A DNA stretch of 64,000 nt from Methanosarcina horonobensis HB-1 = JCM 15518 (GCF_000970285.1 NZ_CP009516.1:909036-973035); one strand, 5' to 3'. Shown: positions 1 through 8,304, numbered from the stretch's first letter. Numbers and translations: made by a program. Notes: generated by a model from the letters alone, not told the origin.

Positions 1-308
1 TGAGGGCAGACGCGGCCGCAGATTGCAGGAAGGGTATTTGTTTCTTTGATTTTCTCGATCGCTCCTTCGAAGTTCTCCTCACAAACCAGTTGAATAAAAC
101 CCGGAATATCCACATTCACAGGGCAGCCCTCAACACATTTCGGGTCTTTGCAGGCAAGACATCTGGAAGCTTCGGCAAGAGCATCTTCTTTCGTGTAGCC
201 AAGGGCTACTTCACTGAAGTTTTTTCTGCGTTCTTCTGCAGGCTGCTCTGGCATAGGGGTCCTTTCTTTCTTTGATTTTCCCGGTTTTTCTCCATGTAAT
301 TCTTGCAT
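1..308 (-). CDS. NADPH-dependent glutamate synthase small-chain-like flavoprotein (NfnB/SudA type), N-terminal part
   Basis: Only about 102 codons are inside the window; the gene runs off the left edge. Read from the ATG at 308, the product has the Cys-rich N-terminal domain of the GltD/NfnB/SudA family, with CLACKDPKCVEGCP at about residues 50-63 and CGRVCP near the edge. These are ligands for [4Fe-4S] clusters that precede FAD- and NADPH-binding domains not seen here. The start is supported by a GGAAGAG ribosome binding site just upstream. The gene follows the FAD/[2Fe-2S] subunit at 325-1170 by 16 bases on the same strand, so the pair probably forms a two-subunit NADP(H)-ferredoxin or sulfide dehydrogenase-like flavoenzyme. 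Whether it makes glutamate or acts as Nfn/Sud cannot be decided here. Confidence 0.85.
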   Translation of the reverse strand, partial: MQELHGEKPGKSKKERTPMPEQPAEERRKNFSEVALGYTKEDALAEASRCLACKDPKCVEGCPVNVDIPGFIQLVCEENFEGAIEKIKETNTLPAICGRVCP

Positions 309-324
309 TTTTATCTCTTCCTTC

Positions 325-1170
325 TCAGTGCAGTCCGCACCTGCATTCTTCTTCGTATTTTTCCACAGCTTTTGCTTCTTCGCCACGGTACATTGCAAGC
401 CTGTTCATTAGCTGGACGAAATCGACCTTTCTTGCGTCAAATTCAGGCCCGTCAACGCAGGTAAACTTCGTTTCTCCGCCGACCGTAACCCTGCAGCCTC
501 CGCACATCCCTGTTCCGTCCACCATTATGGAGTTCAAGCTGACAAGGATTTCCACATTATAGGGAAAAGCAACCCCTGCCCCTACTTTCATCATGATCGG
601 GGGTCCGATAATTACAACCCTCGCAACCTTTTCGCCGCTGTCCAGGATACTTTTCATAATATCGGTCACAAACCCGTGGTGCCCTTTTGACCCGTCATCG
701 GTTGCTATGTACACTTCGGAACTGGCTTTCTCCATTTCGTCTTCAAGGATGAGAAGGTCCTTGTTTCGGGCTCCGATAATTGAAATTACCCTGTTGCCTG
801 CACTCACATAAGCCTTTGCCTGAGGGTAAATAGGGGCAACTCCTACCCCTCCTCCTACAAGAATTACAGTGCCGAGCTTTCTGACGTCAGCAGGGGTTCC
901 GAGGGGCCCGACAAAGTCCTCAAGGGAATCACCTGCAGAAAGCTTTGCAAGCTGTTTTGTAGTTTTGCCCATTTCCTGAAAAATTACAGTAACCGTGCCT
1001 GTCTCTCTCTCAAAATCCGCAATTGTAAGAGGAACTCTTTCCCCCCTTTCATCAATCCTGAGGATTATGAACTGTCCGGCTTTTGCAGCCTTTGCTACAT
1101 CAGGAGCATCTATTACCATTTTGTGCACCGATGGAGCGATTTCTTCCTTTTCCAGTATTCTATATGCCAT
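325..1170 (-). CDS. Sulfide/dihydroorotate dehydrogenase-like FAD/NAD-binding subunit (NfnA/SudB type)
   Basis: The 281-residue product belongs to the ferredoxin-NADP reductase-like PyrK/SudB/NfnA family. An N-terminal FAD-binding barrel contains ERVPLTIADF at about residues 45-54. A nucleotide-binding domain follows with VGGGVGVAPIYP near residue 105. The C-terminal segment DGTGMCGGC...FTCVDGPEFD carries the Cys residues for a [2Fe-2S] cluster. It probably passes electrons between NAD(P)H and ferredoxin or another acceptor in the cytoplasm with the flavoprotein encoded just downstream (1-308). Length and domain order are normal for the family. The exact physiological reaction is not fixed by sequence alone. 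Confidence 0.88.
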   Translation of the reverse strand: MAYRILEKEEIAPSVHKMVIDAPDVAKAAKAGQFIILRIDERGERVPLTIADFERETGTVTVIFQEMGKTTKQLAKLSAGDSLEDFVGPLGTPADVRKLGTVILVGGGVGVAPIYPQAKAYVSAGNRVISIIGARNKDLLILEDEMEKASSEVYIATDDGSKGHHGFVTDIMKSILDSGEKVARVVIIGPPIMMKVGAGVAFPYNVEILVSLNSIMVDGTGMCGGCRVTVGGETKFTCVDGPEFDARKVDFVQLMNRLAMYRGEEAKAVEKYEEECRCGLH

Positions 1171-1249
1171 GAGATCACATTTTCCTGAGTAAAAGCATAT
1201 CTTCTGAACAAATGATAGGGTAAATTTAAATGTAACTGAACTTTATACT

Positions 1250-1334
1250 GGTTCCTGTCCCGTTAGGGTTCCTATCCTGTGAGGGTTCCTATCCTGTGAG
1301 GGTTCCTATCCTGTGAGGGTTCCTGTCCCCTTAC
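1250..1334. repeat. Tandem 17-bp repeat, five copies
   Basis: Five head-to-tail copies of a 17-bp unit (consensus GGTTCCTATCCTGTGAG) occupy 1250-1266, 1267-1283, 1284-1300, 1301-1317 and 1318-1334. The middle three copies are identical; the outer two differ at a few bases. The array lies about 80 bases upstream of the start of the NfnA-like gene on the minus strand. It could be a slippage-prone minisatellite or a set of regulator sites; nothing in the sequence decides between these. Confidence 0.85.
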
Positions 1335-1815
1335 CTTTACGTATGGACGTTCTCCTTATACTGATTAATGGAATATATATTCTCCCAACTAATTTTAATT
1401 ATTTTACCTGGTTTGCACTTACGTTCTCAGTTTGATTATACATATCTGCTCTTAAACGCTGCTTTTTTATATCTTTCTTAAAAAGAAAGCTACTATTTTC
1501 ATTTCTTTTACCTTTCTACAAAAAATTTAATAAATCTAAAGGGTGTAATAAATTTAAGGGTAAATTCCCAAACTCGGCTGATCCGTGGGTTGGATTGGTG
1601 TAAAGGAGGGGTCAAACAAAGGTACTGCAAACAATGGCTGTAGCCGAAGCTGTAGAGGTTAATATCCTGAAGAAAGGAAAAGTCCATTCTGAGAATATTT
1701 GCAGGATGGGTTATTTTCTTTTTGAAGGCAAAATAAAAAGATGATCTGAAGTTATGAATCCAAGTGTTTGGAATAAATCTTTCAATATAAATGTATTATA
1801 AAAGGAGATAAAGAT
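1335..1815. other. Intergenic region, no confident gene
   Basis: This AT-rich stretch separates the minus-strand flavoprotein pair from the plus-strand small-protein genes. It contains a strong AAAGGAGGGG at about 1602-1611, but no convincing reading frame follows at normal spacing. A 36-codon frame from the ATG at 1634 is discussed under rejected items. The region presumably holds the promoter of the 1816 gene. Confidence 0.4.
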
Positions 1816-1956
1816 ATGCCAGAAGAACGAAGAGAAGGGGAAAAGGGAGAAAAGCTGGAGAAAAGAGAAGGAGAAGAGACCGCAGACGTTGATCCGATTC
1901 ATCCAACCGAAGCAAGGGGCGGCAAGAAAAGATCGCTCCTCGATACTTGCAAGTAA
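1816..1956 (+). CDS. Small charged protein with C-terminal LDTCK motif (46 aa)
   Basis: A 46-residue protein starts at the ATG at 1816, preceded by AAAGGAGATAAAGAT. The first half is almost entirely Glu, Lys, Arg and Gly and is probably disordered. The C-terminal 21 residues (DVDPIHPTEARGGKKRSLLDTCK region) match the end of the 72-residue protein encoded at 2082-2300, with the same PIHP, RGGKK and LDTCK blocks. Sharing a tail but not a head argues that the tail is the functional part. A single Cys, second from the C-terminus, could bind metal or form a mixed disulfide. I do not recognise the family. The next larger gene is arsM, so a link to thiol or arsenic stress is possible but is inference. 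Confidence 0.75.
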   Translation: MPEERREGEKGEKLEKREGEETADVDPIHPTEARGGKKRSLLDTCK

Positions 1957-2019
1957 TTTTAATATGTCTTTAATACTTTTCTATTTTTTTAACCTGAATC
2001 GGTTAAGGAACTAAACACT

Positions 2020-2059
2020 GATTAGTAACTAGTAACTGATTAGTAACTAATTACTAATC
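2020..2059. promoter_or_regulatory. Direct and inverted repeats upstream of the 72-aa gene (possible operator)
   Basis: GATTAGTAACT occurs at 2020-2030 and again at 2038-2048. The second copy also forms the left arm of a perfect 9-bp inverted repeat: GATTAGTAA at 2038-2046, spacer CTAA, TTACTAATC at 2051-2059. The palindrome ends 22 bases before the start codon at 2082, next to the ribosome binding site, which fits a dimeric repressor site. The regulator is unknown. Confidence 0.55.
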
Positions 2060-2081
2060 AAATTTTTAAGAGGGTTATTCT

Positions 2082-2300
2082 ATGGACGAGAAAGCTGCTA
2101 TTGAGCCTGCAAATCCAGTGAAAGAAGAGCTCACAGGTAAGAAAATGCCTCTGGTGAGCTGCGATAAGTATGATGAGGAAGAGAGAAAGGCACTCATTAA
2201 GGAAGAACAGGGTGAAATCGAAGAAGCTAAAGTTGAACCTATACACCCTTCCGAACAGAGAGGAGGTAAAAAGAAAAGCATTCTTGATACCTGCAAATAA
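2082..2300 (+). CDS. Small charged protein with C-terminal LDTCK motif (72 aa)
   Basis: The 72-residue product is very rich in Glu and Lys. Its C-terminus has VEPIHPSEQRGGKKKSILDTCK-like blocks (PIHP, RGGKK, LDTCK) that align with the 46-residue protein encoded 125 bases upstream, so the two are paralogs. It has a second Cys in LVSCDKYDEEE at about residue 27. No signal peptide or membrane segment is visible, so it is probably cytoplasmic. The start has AAGAGGG about 10 bases upstream. The direct and inverted repeats before it suggest its own regulated promoter. Function is unknown; proximity to arsM is the only hint. Confidence 0.78.
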   Translation: MDEKAAIEPANPVKEELTGKKMPLVSCDKYDEEERKALIKEEQGEIEEAKVEPIHPSEQRGGKKKSILDTCK

Positions 2301-2522
2301 GCAGGACTTTATTTTTTCTTTATTTTAACCTCCTTTTTAGTTTTTACTTCAATTTTTCTCTTTTTATTTTTATTTCTTTTTACAACCAACAAACTTCGCA
2401 AATTTATATGCATATATGCGCATATATACATATAATTATGATCAATGGCAAAGTAAAGTTTTTAAAGCGAAAGGCAGGATAGAAACATAATTTACAGCAT
2501 CAAAAACAGGGAGATCAAATGT

Positions 2523-2669
2523 TTGCTTGAATCTCTTGGAATCAGGGACATAAAGCCCTGTTGTAATGATCAGCAGGCTTCAGACGTTTGTCCTATGTGT
2601 AAAACTGAGAATAAAATCTGCAATATCATTAATGAGAGTACAGGTAACCGGGTTGAAAAACAAAGTTGA
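2523..2669 (+). CDS. Possible Cys-rich mini-protein (48 aa, TTG start)
   Basis: The frame 2523-2669 reads like protein: MLESLGIRDIKPCCN... followed by VCPMCKTENKIC and a stop at 2667-2669, giving five cysteines in 48 residues. A GGGAG lies nine bases before the TTG at 2523. The same frame stays open upstream to about 2466 with more protein-like residues (YSIKNREIKCLL) but no standard start codon, so the true start may be further upstream or the gene may be damaged. The spaced cysteines suggest a metal- or arsenic-binding peptide, which would fit the arsM gene directly downstream; that is inference. I do not recognise a family. Confidence 0.35.
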   Translation: MLESLGIRDIKPCCNDQQASDVCPMCKTENKICNIINESTGNRVEKQS

Positions 2670-2761
2670 GGATATCGTAAACCAGGATAGAATCGAAAAA
2701 CCAGGGTCAAATAGAAAACCAAGGTCAGAAAAACTATCAACGATAAGGAATGGGTAAAACA

Positions 2762-3511
2762 ATGGATGCGAATGAGAAAAAGGAAGTTATCAAAAAGAAG
2801 TATAAGGAGATTGCAACTTTAGGCGGTTCCTGCTGTTCCGGCAGCAGTTGCTGTGGGGATTCAAGTCCTGTAGACCTTTCCAAATCTCTTGGCTATTCGG
2901 AAGATGATGTTCAGGCTGCCCCGAACGCAAACCTGGGGCTTGGATGTGGTAACCCTACCGCTTTTGCGGAACTGAAACCCGGCGATATTGTCTTGGATCT
3001 GGGTTCAGGTGCAGGATTTGACTGTTTTCTTGCTGCACAGAAAGTAGGAAGTTCAGGAAAGGTTATAGGAGTCGATATGACTCCTGAAATGGTTGAAAAA
3101 GCACAGGCTAACGCCCGGCAGTATGGATATTCAAACATTGAGTTCCGCCACGGAGATATTGAAGCTCTTCCGGTTGAGGATAGTTCGGTGGATGTTATTA
3201 TCAGCAACTGCGTGATCAACCTGGCTCCGGATAAGGAAAAAGTTTTTAGAGAGGCCTTCCGAGTTTTGAAACCAGAAGGCAGGATGTATATCTCGGACAT
3301 GGTTCTCCTGGAGGATTTGCCTGAATACCTTAAAAATGACAATGACCTGCTTGCAGGCTGTGTCGCTGGCGCTGTGTTAAAAGAGGAATATTTAAGACTT
3401 TTGAAAAAAGCAGGATTTTCGGTAGAAATCCTGGCTGAAGATTCGGACATCAGTAAAAGGCAGTACGGAGGTCTGCCCGTTGAAAGCCTCAAATTAAAAG
3501 TCTGGGTATGA
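2762..3511 (+). CDS. arsM: Arsenite S-adenosylmethionine methyltransferase
   Basis: The 249-residue product is a class I SAM methyltransferase of the ArsM/AS3MT family. [15 protein letters not shown] at about residues 78-92 is the SAM-binding motif I. Three conserved arsenic-binding cysteines are visible: Cys62 in GLGCGNP, Cys150 in ISNCVINL and Cys200 in LLAGCVAGA. An extra cluster [12 protein letters not shown] near residues 21-32 may help trap As(III). The enzyme methylates arsenite to methylated arsenicals in the cytoplasm. I chose the ATG at 2762 because AAGGA at 2745-2749 would overlap the alternative ATG at 2750. It follows the small Cys-containing genes, which may belong to the same response. 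Confidence 0.9.
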   Translation: MDANEKKEVIKKKYKEIATLGGSCCSGSSCCGDSSPVDLSKSLGYSEDDVQAAPNANLGLGCGNPTAFAELKPGDIVLDLGSGAGFDCFLAAQKVGSSGKVIGVDMTPEMVEKAQANARQYGYSNIEFRHGDIEALPVEDSSVDVIISNCVINLAPDKEKVFREAFRVLKPEGRMYISDMVLLEDLPEYLKNDNDLLAGCVAGAVLKEEYLRLLKKAGFSVEILAEDSDISKRQYGGLPVESLKLKVWV

Positions 3512-3879
3512 AAAGAAAATAGGAGTGACTATGTGAGAGAAAGATACGAGAAGATCAAATAAATAATATTTTTAATTTTCTTCTCTCTTTTCAGCTTCCT
3601 ACTCCCTTTTCTGTTTTTTTCTCTCTTTTCTGCCTTTTGCTCCTTTTTGTAATCCTATAGCACTTTATTTCTTTTGATAAAGTAGACTGACGAAAAGAGA
3701 TTTATCAGCAAGGTTCTTCAGAAACTATGCTTCAATAAGTATATCCATCAATCTATTTATATTACTATTCAATTATTATTTTTTAATGATCTGGGTACTC
3801 CAGGTTTGATGTTCTGAATGCAGGGACCCTCCTGAATATGGGGCACAGGATGATGGGGGGTGGTCTCTTTGAGGTGATA
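3512..3879. other. Intergenic region, T-rich then leader of surface protein gene
   Basis: After arsM there are several runs of T and CT (about 3570-3650) that can act as archaeal terminators for arsM. The remainder is AT-rich, with a TATA-like stretch around 3755-3785 that may serve the beta-helix protein gene. No gene was seen. Confidence 0.4.
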
Positions 3880-4929
3880 TTGCTGAATACCATAAGAACC
3901 GTAAAAATCTGTTTTGTAATAGGTTTTGTACTTCTGTTGCTCAGCTCAGGGTGTGCAGCTGCCAGAAGGATCACCGTGGGGAGTGATGACAACAAAGATT
4001 TTCCTTCAATTCAGGAAGCTGTCAATGCAGCAAAGGCTGGAGATACGGTTTATGTGTATAACGGGCTTTATATGGAAAACATATATCTTGATAAAGAAAT
4101 TTCCGTTCGTTCGATCTCCGGAAACCCTGAAAAAAACGTTGTAACGGCAAAAAACCCCGGAGACCATGTGTTTCATGTAATTGCAAATAACGTGACTATA
4201 AGCGGTTTTTCCATTAATGGCGCTAACGACACTCTGAAGGCTGGCATTTATCTGGAGAATACACAGGGAATTATGATAAGCAATAATAGACTTTCCAGCA
4301 ACCGTCTGGGTGTTTATCTAGACTCTTCTACTACCAATATGTTGAATCTTAACAATGTGTCTGAAAATGAGGTAGGAATTTTCCTTAACGATTCAGGGAA
4401 TAACTGGATTATCAATAATAAAGTGGAAATGAACAGCTTGAGAGGAATTCTCCTTGAAGCTTCCGATAGGAACCAGCTAAAAGGAAATCTTCTGCATTTC
4501 AATGCAGGGTACGGCCTTATGCTCTCAAACAGCAGTAAAAATCTCATTTACGATAACTATTTCCAGAACTCTGAAAATGTTGGTTATGAAGGAACTAACC
4601 TGGAAAATGACTGGAACATGAGTATGAAGAGGGGAATAAACATTGTTGGAGGACCCTATATCGGTGGAAACTACTGGACCAGTCCTGAAAGTACTGCCGT
4701 GTGTGTTATTGAAGATCTGGACGATAATGGTCTTTGTGATACTTCATACGATCTGGGAGAGGGTAACATTGACTACATGCCTCTTATCCGGCGCCCTCAG
4801 ATTTTTCAGGGTAGAGAGCGTCCTATTACGGTCACCCTTTTTGGACTTGGCTTATTCATACTTATCCTTACGGTATTCATTGTAAGGAGGGTAATGGGCT
4901 GGGGAAAAGATCGTTACGAAAAAAAATGA
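3880..4929 (+). CDS. Cell-surface right-handed beta-helix (NosD-like) protein with C-terminal membrane anchor
   Basis: I place the start at the TTG at 3880, directly behind GAGGTGAT (3871-3878), rather than at the ATG at 3838. This puts a clean signal peptide (TVKICFVIGFVLLLLSSG, then Cys) at the N-terminus of a roughly 349-residue protein. DFPSIQEAVNAAKAGDTVYV and many N-N-x-hydrophobic repeats (ISNNRL, NLNNVSEN, IINNKVE, IYDNYF) are typical of the NosD/periplasmic copper-binding-type parallel beta-helix. A C-terminal hydrophobic stretch (FGLGLFILILTVFIV) followed by basic residues is a membrane anchor. It is probably displayed outside the cell and may be glycosylated. The ligand is unknown. 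Confidence 0.75.
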   Translation: MLNTIRTVKICFVIGFVLLLLSSGCAAARRITVGSDDNKDFPSIQEAVNAAKAGDTVYVYNGLYMENIYLDKEISVRSISGNPEKNVVTAKNPGDHVFHVIANNVTISGFSINGANDTLKAGIYLENTQGIMISNNRLSSNRLGVYLDSSTTNMLNLNNVSENEVGIFLNDSGNNWIINNKVEMNSLRGILLEASDRNQLKGNLLHFNAGYGLMLSNSSKNLIYDNYFQNSENVGYEGTNLENDWNMSMKRGINIVGGPYIGGNYWTSPESTAVCVIEDLDDNGLCDTSYDLGEGNIDYMPLIRRPQIFQGRERPITVTLFGLGLFILILTVFIVRRVMGWGKDRYEKK

Positions 4930-5225
4930 GAAGTAAAGTGAGCATATAAAGTAAAGCAGAATAATGGAAATAAAACGAGAATAAACTGAAAGTAAACGAA
5001 ATACGGCAGTTTTTAAGCAGGCAGTAATAATACTCAGCAAACCCGGAAAATTTTAAATTCACACTTTTTTGATTAATTAGCTTTCCGGGAAAAGCTTATT
5101 TAACGGCTTCTTTATATATTGCCTGAAGAATCATATTTTCAGGTACATGTATCTGGGTTAGTACGTATATCTGGTTTAATGTGTTTCAAAAAATTATTTC
5201 ATAAATTTTGTTACTTCAAAAAAAT

Positions 5226-5238
5226 CTATATATTTATG
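5226..5238 (+). promoter_or_regulatory. TATA-box-like promoter element for the mannose-1-phosphate guanylyltransferase gene
   Basis: CTATATATTTATG at 5226-5238, preceded by A-rich sequence resembling a BRE, lies about 60 bases before the proposed start at 5297. Transcription would begin near 5262, leaving a short leader with the AAAGGAGAT ribosome binding site at 5282-5290. The wider gap 4930-5296 has no gene; it holds a weak inverted repeat CCTGAA...TTCAGG near 5123-5142. Confidence 0.5.
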
Positions 5239-5296
5239 TAGAGTGGGTTATACTTACATTGGATGAATTTTACCAACACCTAAAGGAGATGACAGG

Positions 5297-6664
5297 ATTA
5301 AGTCGATAATTCTTGCAGGTGGCTCAGGGACGAGACTCTGGCCTCTCAGCCGGGAAATGTATCCCAAACAATTTTTAAAGTTCGGGGAAACATCACTTTT
5401 TCAGGAAACTGTGCTTCGATGTCTTGAGGTTTCGGATATTTCTGAAATTTTTGTTGTAACCAATGAAGCTCAGAAATTTTTTGTAATTGGACAGATCAAG
5501 GAGACAGGATACTCAATCCCTCCCGAAAACGTTCTGATCGAGCCTGAAGGCAAGAACACACTTCCTGCGATTTTCTACGGAATGAAAGAAATTGAAAAGA
5601 AATTCGGGAATTCGATCGTAGGAATCTTTTCCTCAGATCATGTTCTTGACAGAGCTGCAATGGGAACGATTTCTTCAGCTGAAAAGCTGGCTTCGGATTA
5701 TCTGGTCACTTTTGGGGTTGTTCCCACATTTCCTCATACGGGATACGGCTACATTAAAGCGTCAGAAGCCTGTGAGCCCGGTTACAGGGTCTCGGAATTC
5801 AGGGAAAAACCTGATTTTGAAACCGCCCAGAAATATATCGAAGAAGGTTGCCTCTGGAACAGCGGAATGTTCCTCTTTGAGACACGGCTTTTCTTTGAAG
5901 AAGTCAAAAAACACGCACCTTCGGTTTTTGCCTGTTTTGAGAAAGGGGGAGATATTAATGAAATTTATACGTGTGTGGATAAAGTCTCCATTGACTACGG
6001 CATAATGGAGAAATCCGATAACGTTGCTGTTGTAAAGCTGAACCAGAAGTGGAGTGACCTTGGAAACTTTGCTGCAATTTATGATGAGCTGGAGAAAGAC
6101 TCGGTAGGAAATGTGATCCATGAATGTGATCCAATGCTTCTTAACTCCGACGGGAATCTGGTATATTCGAAATGCGGGAAAATCGTTTCCCTTATTGATG
6201 TTAAGGATATGGTGGTTGTTGATACGAGCGATGCCCTGTTAATATGCCCCAAGTCCAGCAGTCAGAAAGTAAAGGAAATAGTTTCGGATCTCAAGACCAG
6301 GAAAGATGAAAGGGCGTTTGTCGGGCAAACAGTCTACCGACCCTGGGGCTCATATACACTGCTTGACGCCTCTCCAGGCCATAAAATAAAGAATATCACT
6401 GTGCTTTCTGACCATAAGTTAAGCCTTCAGTTGCATTATCACAGGAGTGAGCACTGGGTGGTTGTAAAAGGTATGGCGTGTGTGGAAGTTGATGGGAAGC
6501 AGTTTTTCCTGAGACCAGGGGAAAGCACGTTTATCAGAGCCGGACAAAAGCACAGGCTGTCAAACCCCGGAAAAGTTCCTCTTGAGATTATCGAGGTGCA
6601 GTTAGGAGAGCTTGTGGATGAAGGAGATATTGTCAGGTTTGATGACGTATATGGTAGACAATAA
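5297..6664 (+). CDS. manC: Mannose-1-phosphate guanylyltransferase / mannose-6-phosphate isomerase, ATT start
   Basis: The fused GDP-mannose enzyme has a nucleotidyltransferase domain followed by a type II PMI cupin domain (HYHRSEHWVVVKG, RPGESTFIRAGQKHRL). The family signature IILAGGSGTRLWPLSRE is encoded in frame upstream of the first ATG (5357). The only place for a normal N-terminus is ATT AAG TCG at 5297, eight bases after GGAG of AAAGGAGAT. A stop lies upstream in the same frame and no ATG, GTG or TTG is available. The resulting 455 residues match the family's usual length. The enzyme makes GDP-mannose from mannose-1-phosphate and GTP, and the PMI half interconverts fructose-6-P and mannose-6-P. 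It supplies sugar donors for the glycan genes that follow. Confidence 0.88.
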   Translation: MKSIILAGGSGTRLWPLSREMYPKQFLKFGETSLFQETVLRCLEVSDISEIFVVTNEAQKFFVIGQIKETGYSIPPENVLIEPEGKNTLPAIFYGMKEIEKKFGNSIVGIFSSDHVLDRAAMGTISSAEKLASDYLVTFGVVPTFPHTGYGYIKASEACEPGYRVSEFREKPDFETAQKYIEEGCLWNSGMFLFETRLFFEEVKKHAPSVFACFEKGGDINEIYTCVDKVSIDYGIMEKSDNVAVVKLNQKWSDLGNFAAIYDELEKDSVGNVIHECDPMLLNSDGNLVYSKCGKIVSLIDVKDMVVVDTSDALLICPKSSSQKVKEIVSDLKTRKDERAFVGQTVYRPWGSYTLLDASPGHKIKNITVLSDHKLSLQLHYHRSEHWVVVKGMACVEVDGKQFFLRPGESTFIRAGQKHRLSNPGKVPLEIIEVQLGELVDEGDIVRFDDVYGRQ

Positions 6665-6819
6665 GTAAATTTTCAATATTGGTAAGAAGTTAATGTTTTT
6701 ATGATAAAAATGAGTTTGTGAGCACGGGGGGACATTGGGAAAATCATACGTGTATCGACAGTGATAAGAAAGATTTGAAGCATCCATGACCTTAATAAAA
6801 CATAAATGATGTCTAGACC

Positions 6820-8304
6820 GTGCTCAACATAGCTACTATTTTCTCAAATATCTTAAAAATAGATCCTATTCAACGCCAGAGCATTGTATCAGTATTCTGG
6901 CAGGTCTCATTCACAGCCATAGGCTTCTTAAGTACCATGTACTTTGCGCATACGGCAGGTGCTTCAATTCTCGGTTCATACTTCCTATTTTTAGCATACT
7001 ATGGTATTTTTGGTATGTTTACTGATGGCGGATTTGGTGGAGCCGCAGTTAAGCGTATCAGTGAAGGCGAAGAACCTGATGCATATTTCAGCGCATACTT
7101 TTTACTGCGACTAGTGTTTACAATAACTGGAATACTTGTGTTACTCATGTTTAAAGACTACTTTGTGGGTCTTAACAAAGCAGGTATATTTGACTGGCTG
7201 TTGTTATTATTATTTGTTTCAGCGCTTGCAGGACCAATCTCAAGCGGGGTTGCCGGTAAAGGCAAGATGGGAATACGCAACACCTGCGAAGGAATAAGCA
7301 ACATTTCACGTGTTATGATCCAGGTCCCCGCAATATATCTCGGATATGAAACCGCAGGTCTGGCCGGGGGCATGGTAGCCGGTATGATCGTGGCAGCAGT
7401 AATTGAATTCCGTTTTTTTGACTTGCATTTAGTAAACTTCCAATGGAAACATATAAAGAGCTTATCTGTATTTTCGTTCTGGCTATTTTTAACATCCAGT
7501 GGGGTGCTTGTGTTTTCACAGGCAGATACTGTTCTTATAGGGCATTTTATGGATGTTGAAAATGTAGGTATTTACAGGGTAGTACTCCAGTTCACAGGGA
7601 TTGCCACATTTAGTTCAAATGCACTGAGGTTGACACTCTGGCCTAGAGTCAGCCAATGGGGTAAAACCAAGGAGCTTTATCTTATAGAAGAGTCACTGTC
7701 GCGTGCAATTAGTTACTCATTGTTACTGGCAATTCCGGTACTTGTGGGTGGTATACTGCTGGGGGACCGTCTGCTATATTCATTTTACGGTGCAGATTTT
7801 GCCCAGGGCTATCATGTACTGATAATATTACTTGCTGTACAGGTGGTAAACATATTCCAGTACTTTTTCACGATGTATCTGGATGCTCTGGATCATCCTC
7901 AAGAATCATTTAAGGTCACGGCAATTGGTGTTGGAGCAAACATTGCATTGAACATAATACTTATCCCGCTCATAGGTATAAACGGAGCAGCAATAGCAAC
8001 ATTGGCAACAATGACATTGAATGCTTTGCTCGCCTGGCGTGCTTTATCCAGACATATGACAATAAAACTGGAGCGTCAAAGTCTGTCTAATATCATGATG
8101 TCTTCGGTTGTTATGGGGTTGCTTGTTGGTGTGTATCGTTTGTTTGTGCCGCTTTCCAATATCTGGGTTACAATGCTGGTGGTTGCTTTCGGTGGAATAG
8201 CATACGGTTTTTTAATATTGAAATTTGATAAAAAAGTGTACACTGAAATGAAAGATATTGTGGAAAAGGTTGGTATAGGCTTTGTTTGGCCAGGCTGGCT
8301 GTGA
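6820..8304 (+). CDS. Polysaccharide biosynthesis flippase (Wzx/MATE-like)
   Basis: A 494-residue integral membrane protein with about 12-14 hydrophobic segments, starting at GTG 6820. The pattern (FLSTMYFAHTAGASILGSYFLFLAYYGIF, and INGAAIATLATMTLNALLA near residue 390) matches the polysaccharide transporter/oligosaccharidyl-lipid flippase family. It probably flips a lipid-linked glycan across the cytoplasmic membrane so that AglB can use it on the outside. It sits between the GDP-mannose enzyme and the glycosyltransferases. A second flippase of the same superfamily is encoded at 16402-17829, so the island may serve two glycans. The ribosome binding site is not obvious. Confidence 0.83.
   Translation: MLNIATIFSNILKIDPIQRQSIVSVFWQVSFTAIGFLSTMYFAHTAGASILGSYFLFLAYYGIFGMFTDGGFGGAAVKRISEGEEPDAYFSAYFLLRLVFTITGILVLLMFKDYFVGLNKAGIFDWLLLLLFVSALAGPISSGVAGKGKMGIRNTCEGISNISRVMIQVPAIYLGYETAGLAGGMVAGMIVAAVIEFRFFDLHLVNFQWKHIKSLSVFSFWLFLTSSGVLVFSQADTVLIGHFMDVENVGIYRVVLQFTGIATFSSNALRLTLWPRVSQWGKTKELYLIEESLSRAISYSLLLAIPVLVGGILLGDRLLYSFYGADFAQGYHVLIILLAVQVVNIFQYFFTMYLDALDHPQESFKVTAIGVGANIALNIILIPLIGINGAAIATLATMTLNALLAWRALSRHMTIKLERQSLSNIMMSSVVMGLLVGVYRLFVPLSNIWVTMLVVAFGGIAYGFLILKFDKKVYTEMKDIVEKVGIGFVWPGWL

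Noticed and set aside
1250-1334. CRISPR array
   Set aside because: The 17-bp units are contiguous with no spacers, so this is a tandem repeat, not CRISPR.
1634-1744. 36-codon frame from ATG 1634 (MAVAEAVEVNILKKGKVHSE...)
   Set aside because: The nearest AAAGGAGGGG is 22 bases upstream, too far for normal initiation, and the sequence matches nothing I recognise. It may be a leader peptide, but support is too weak.
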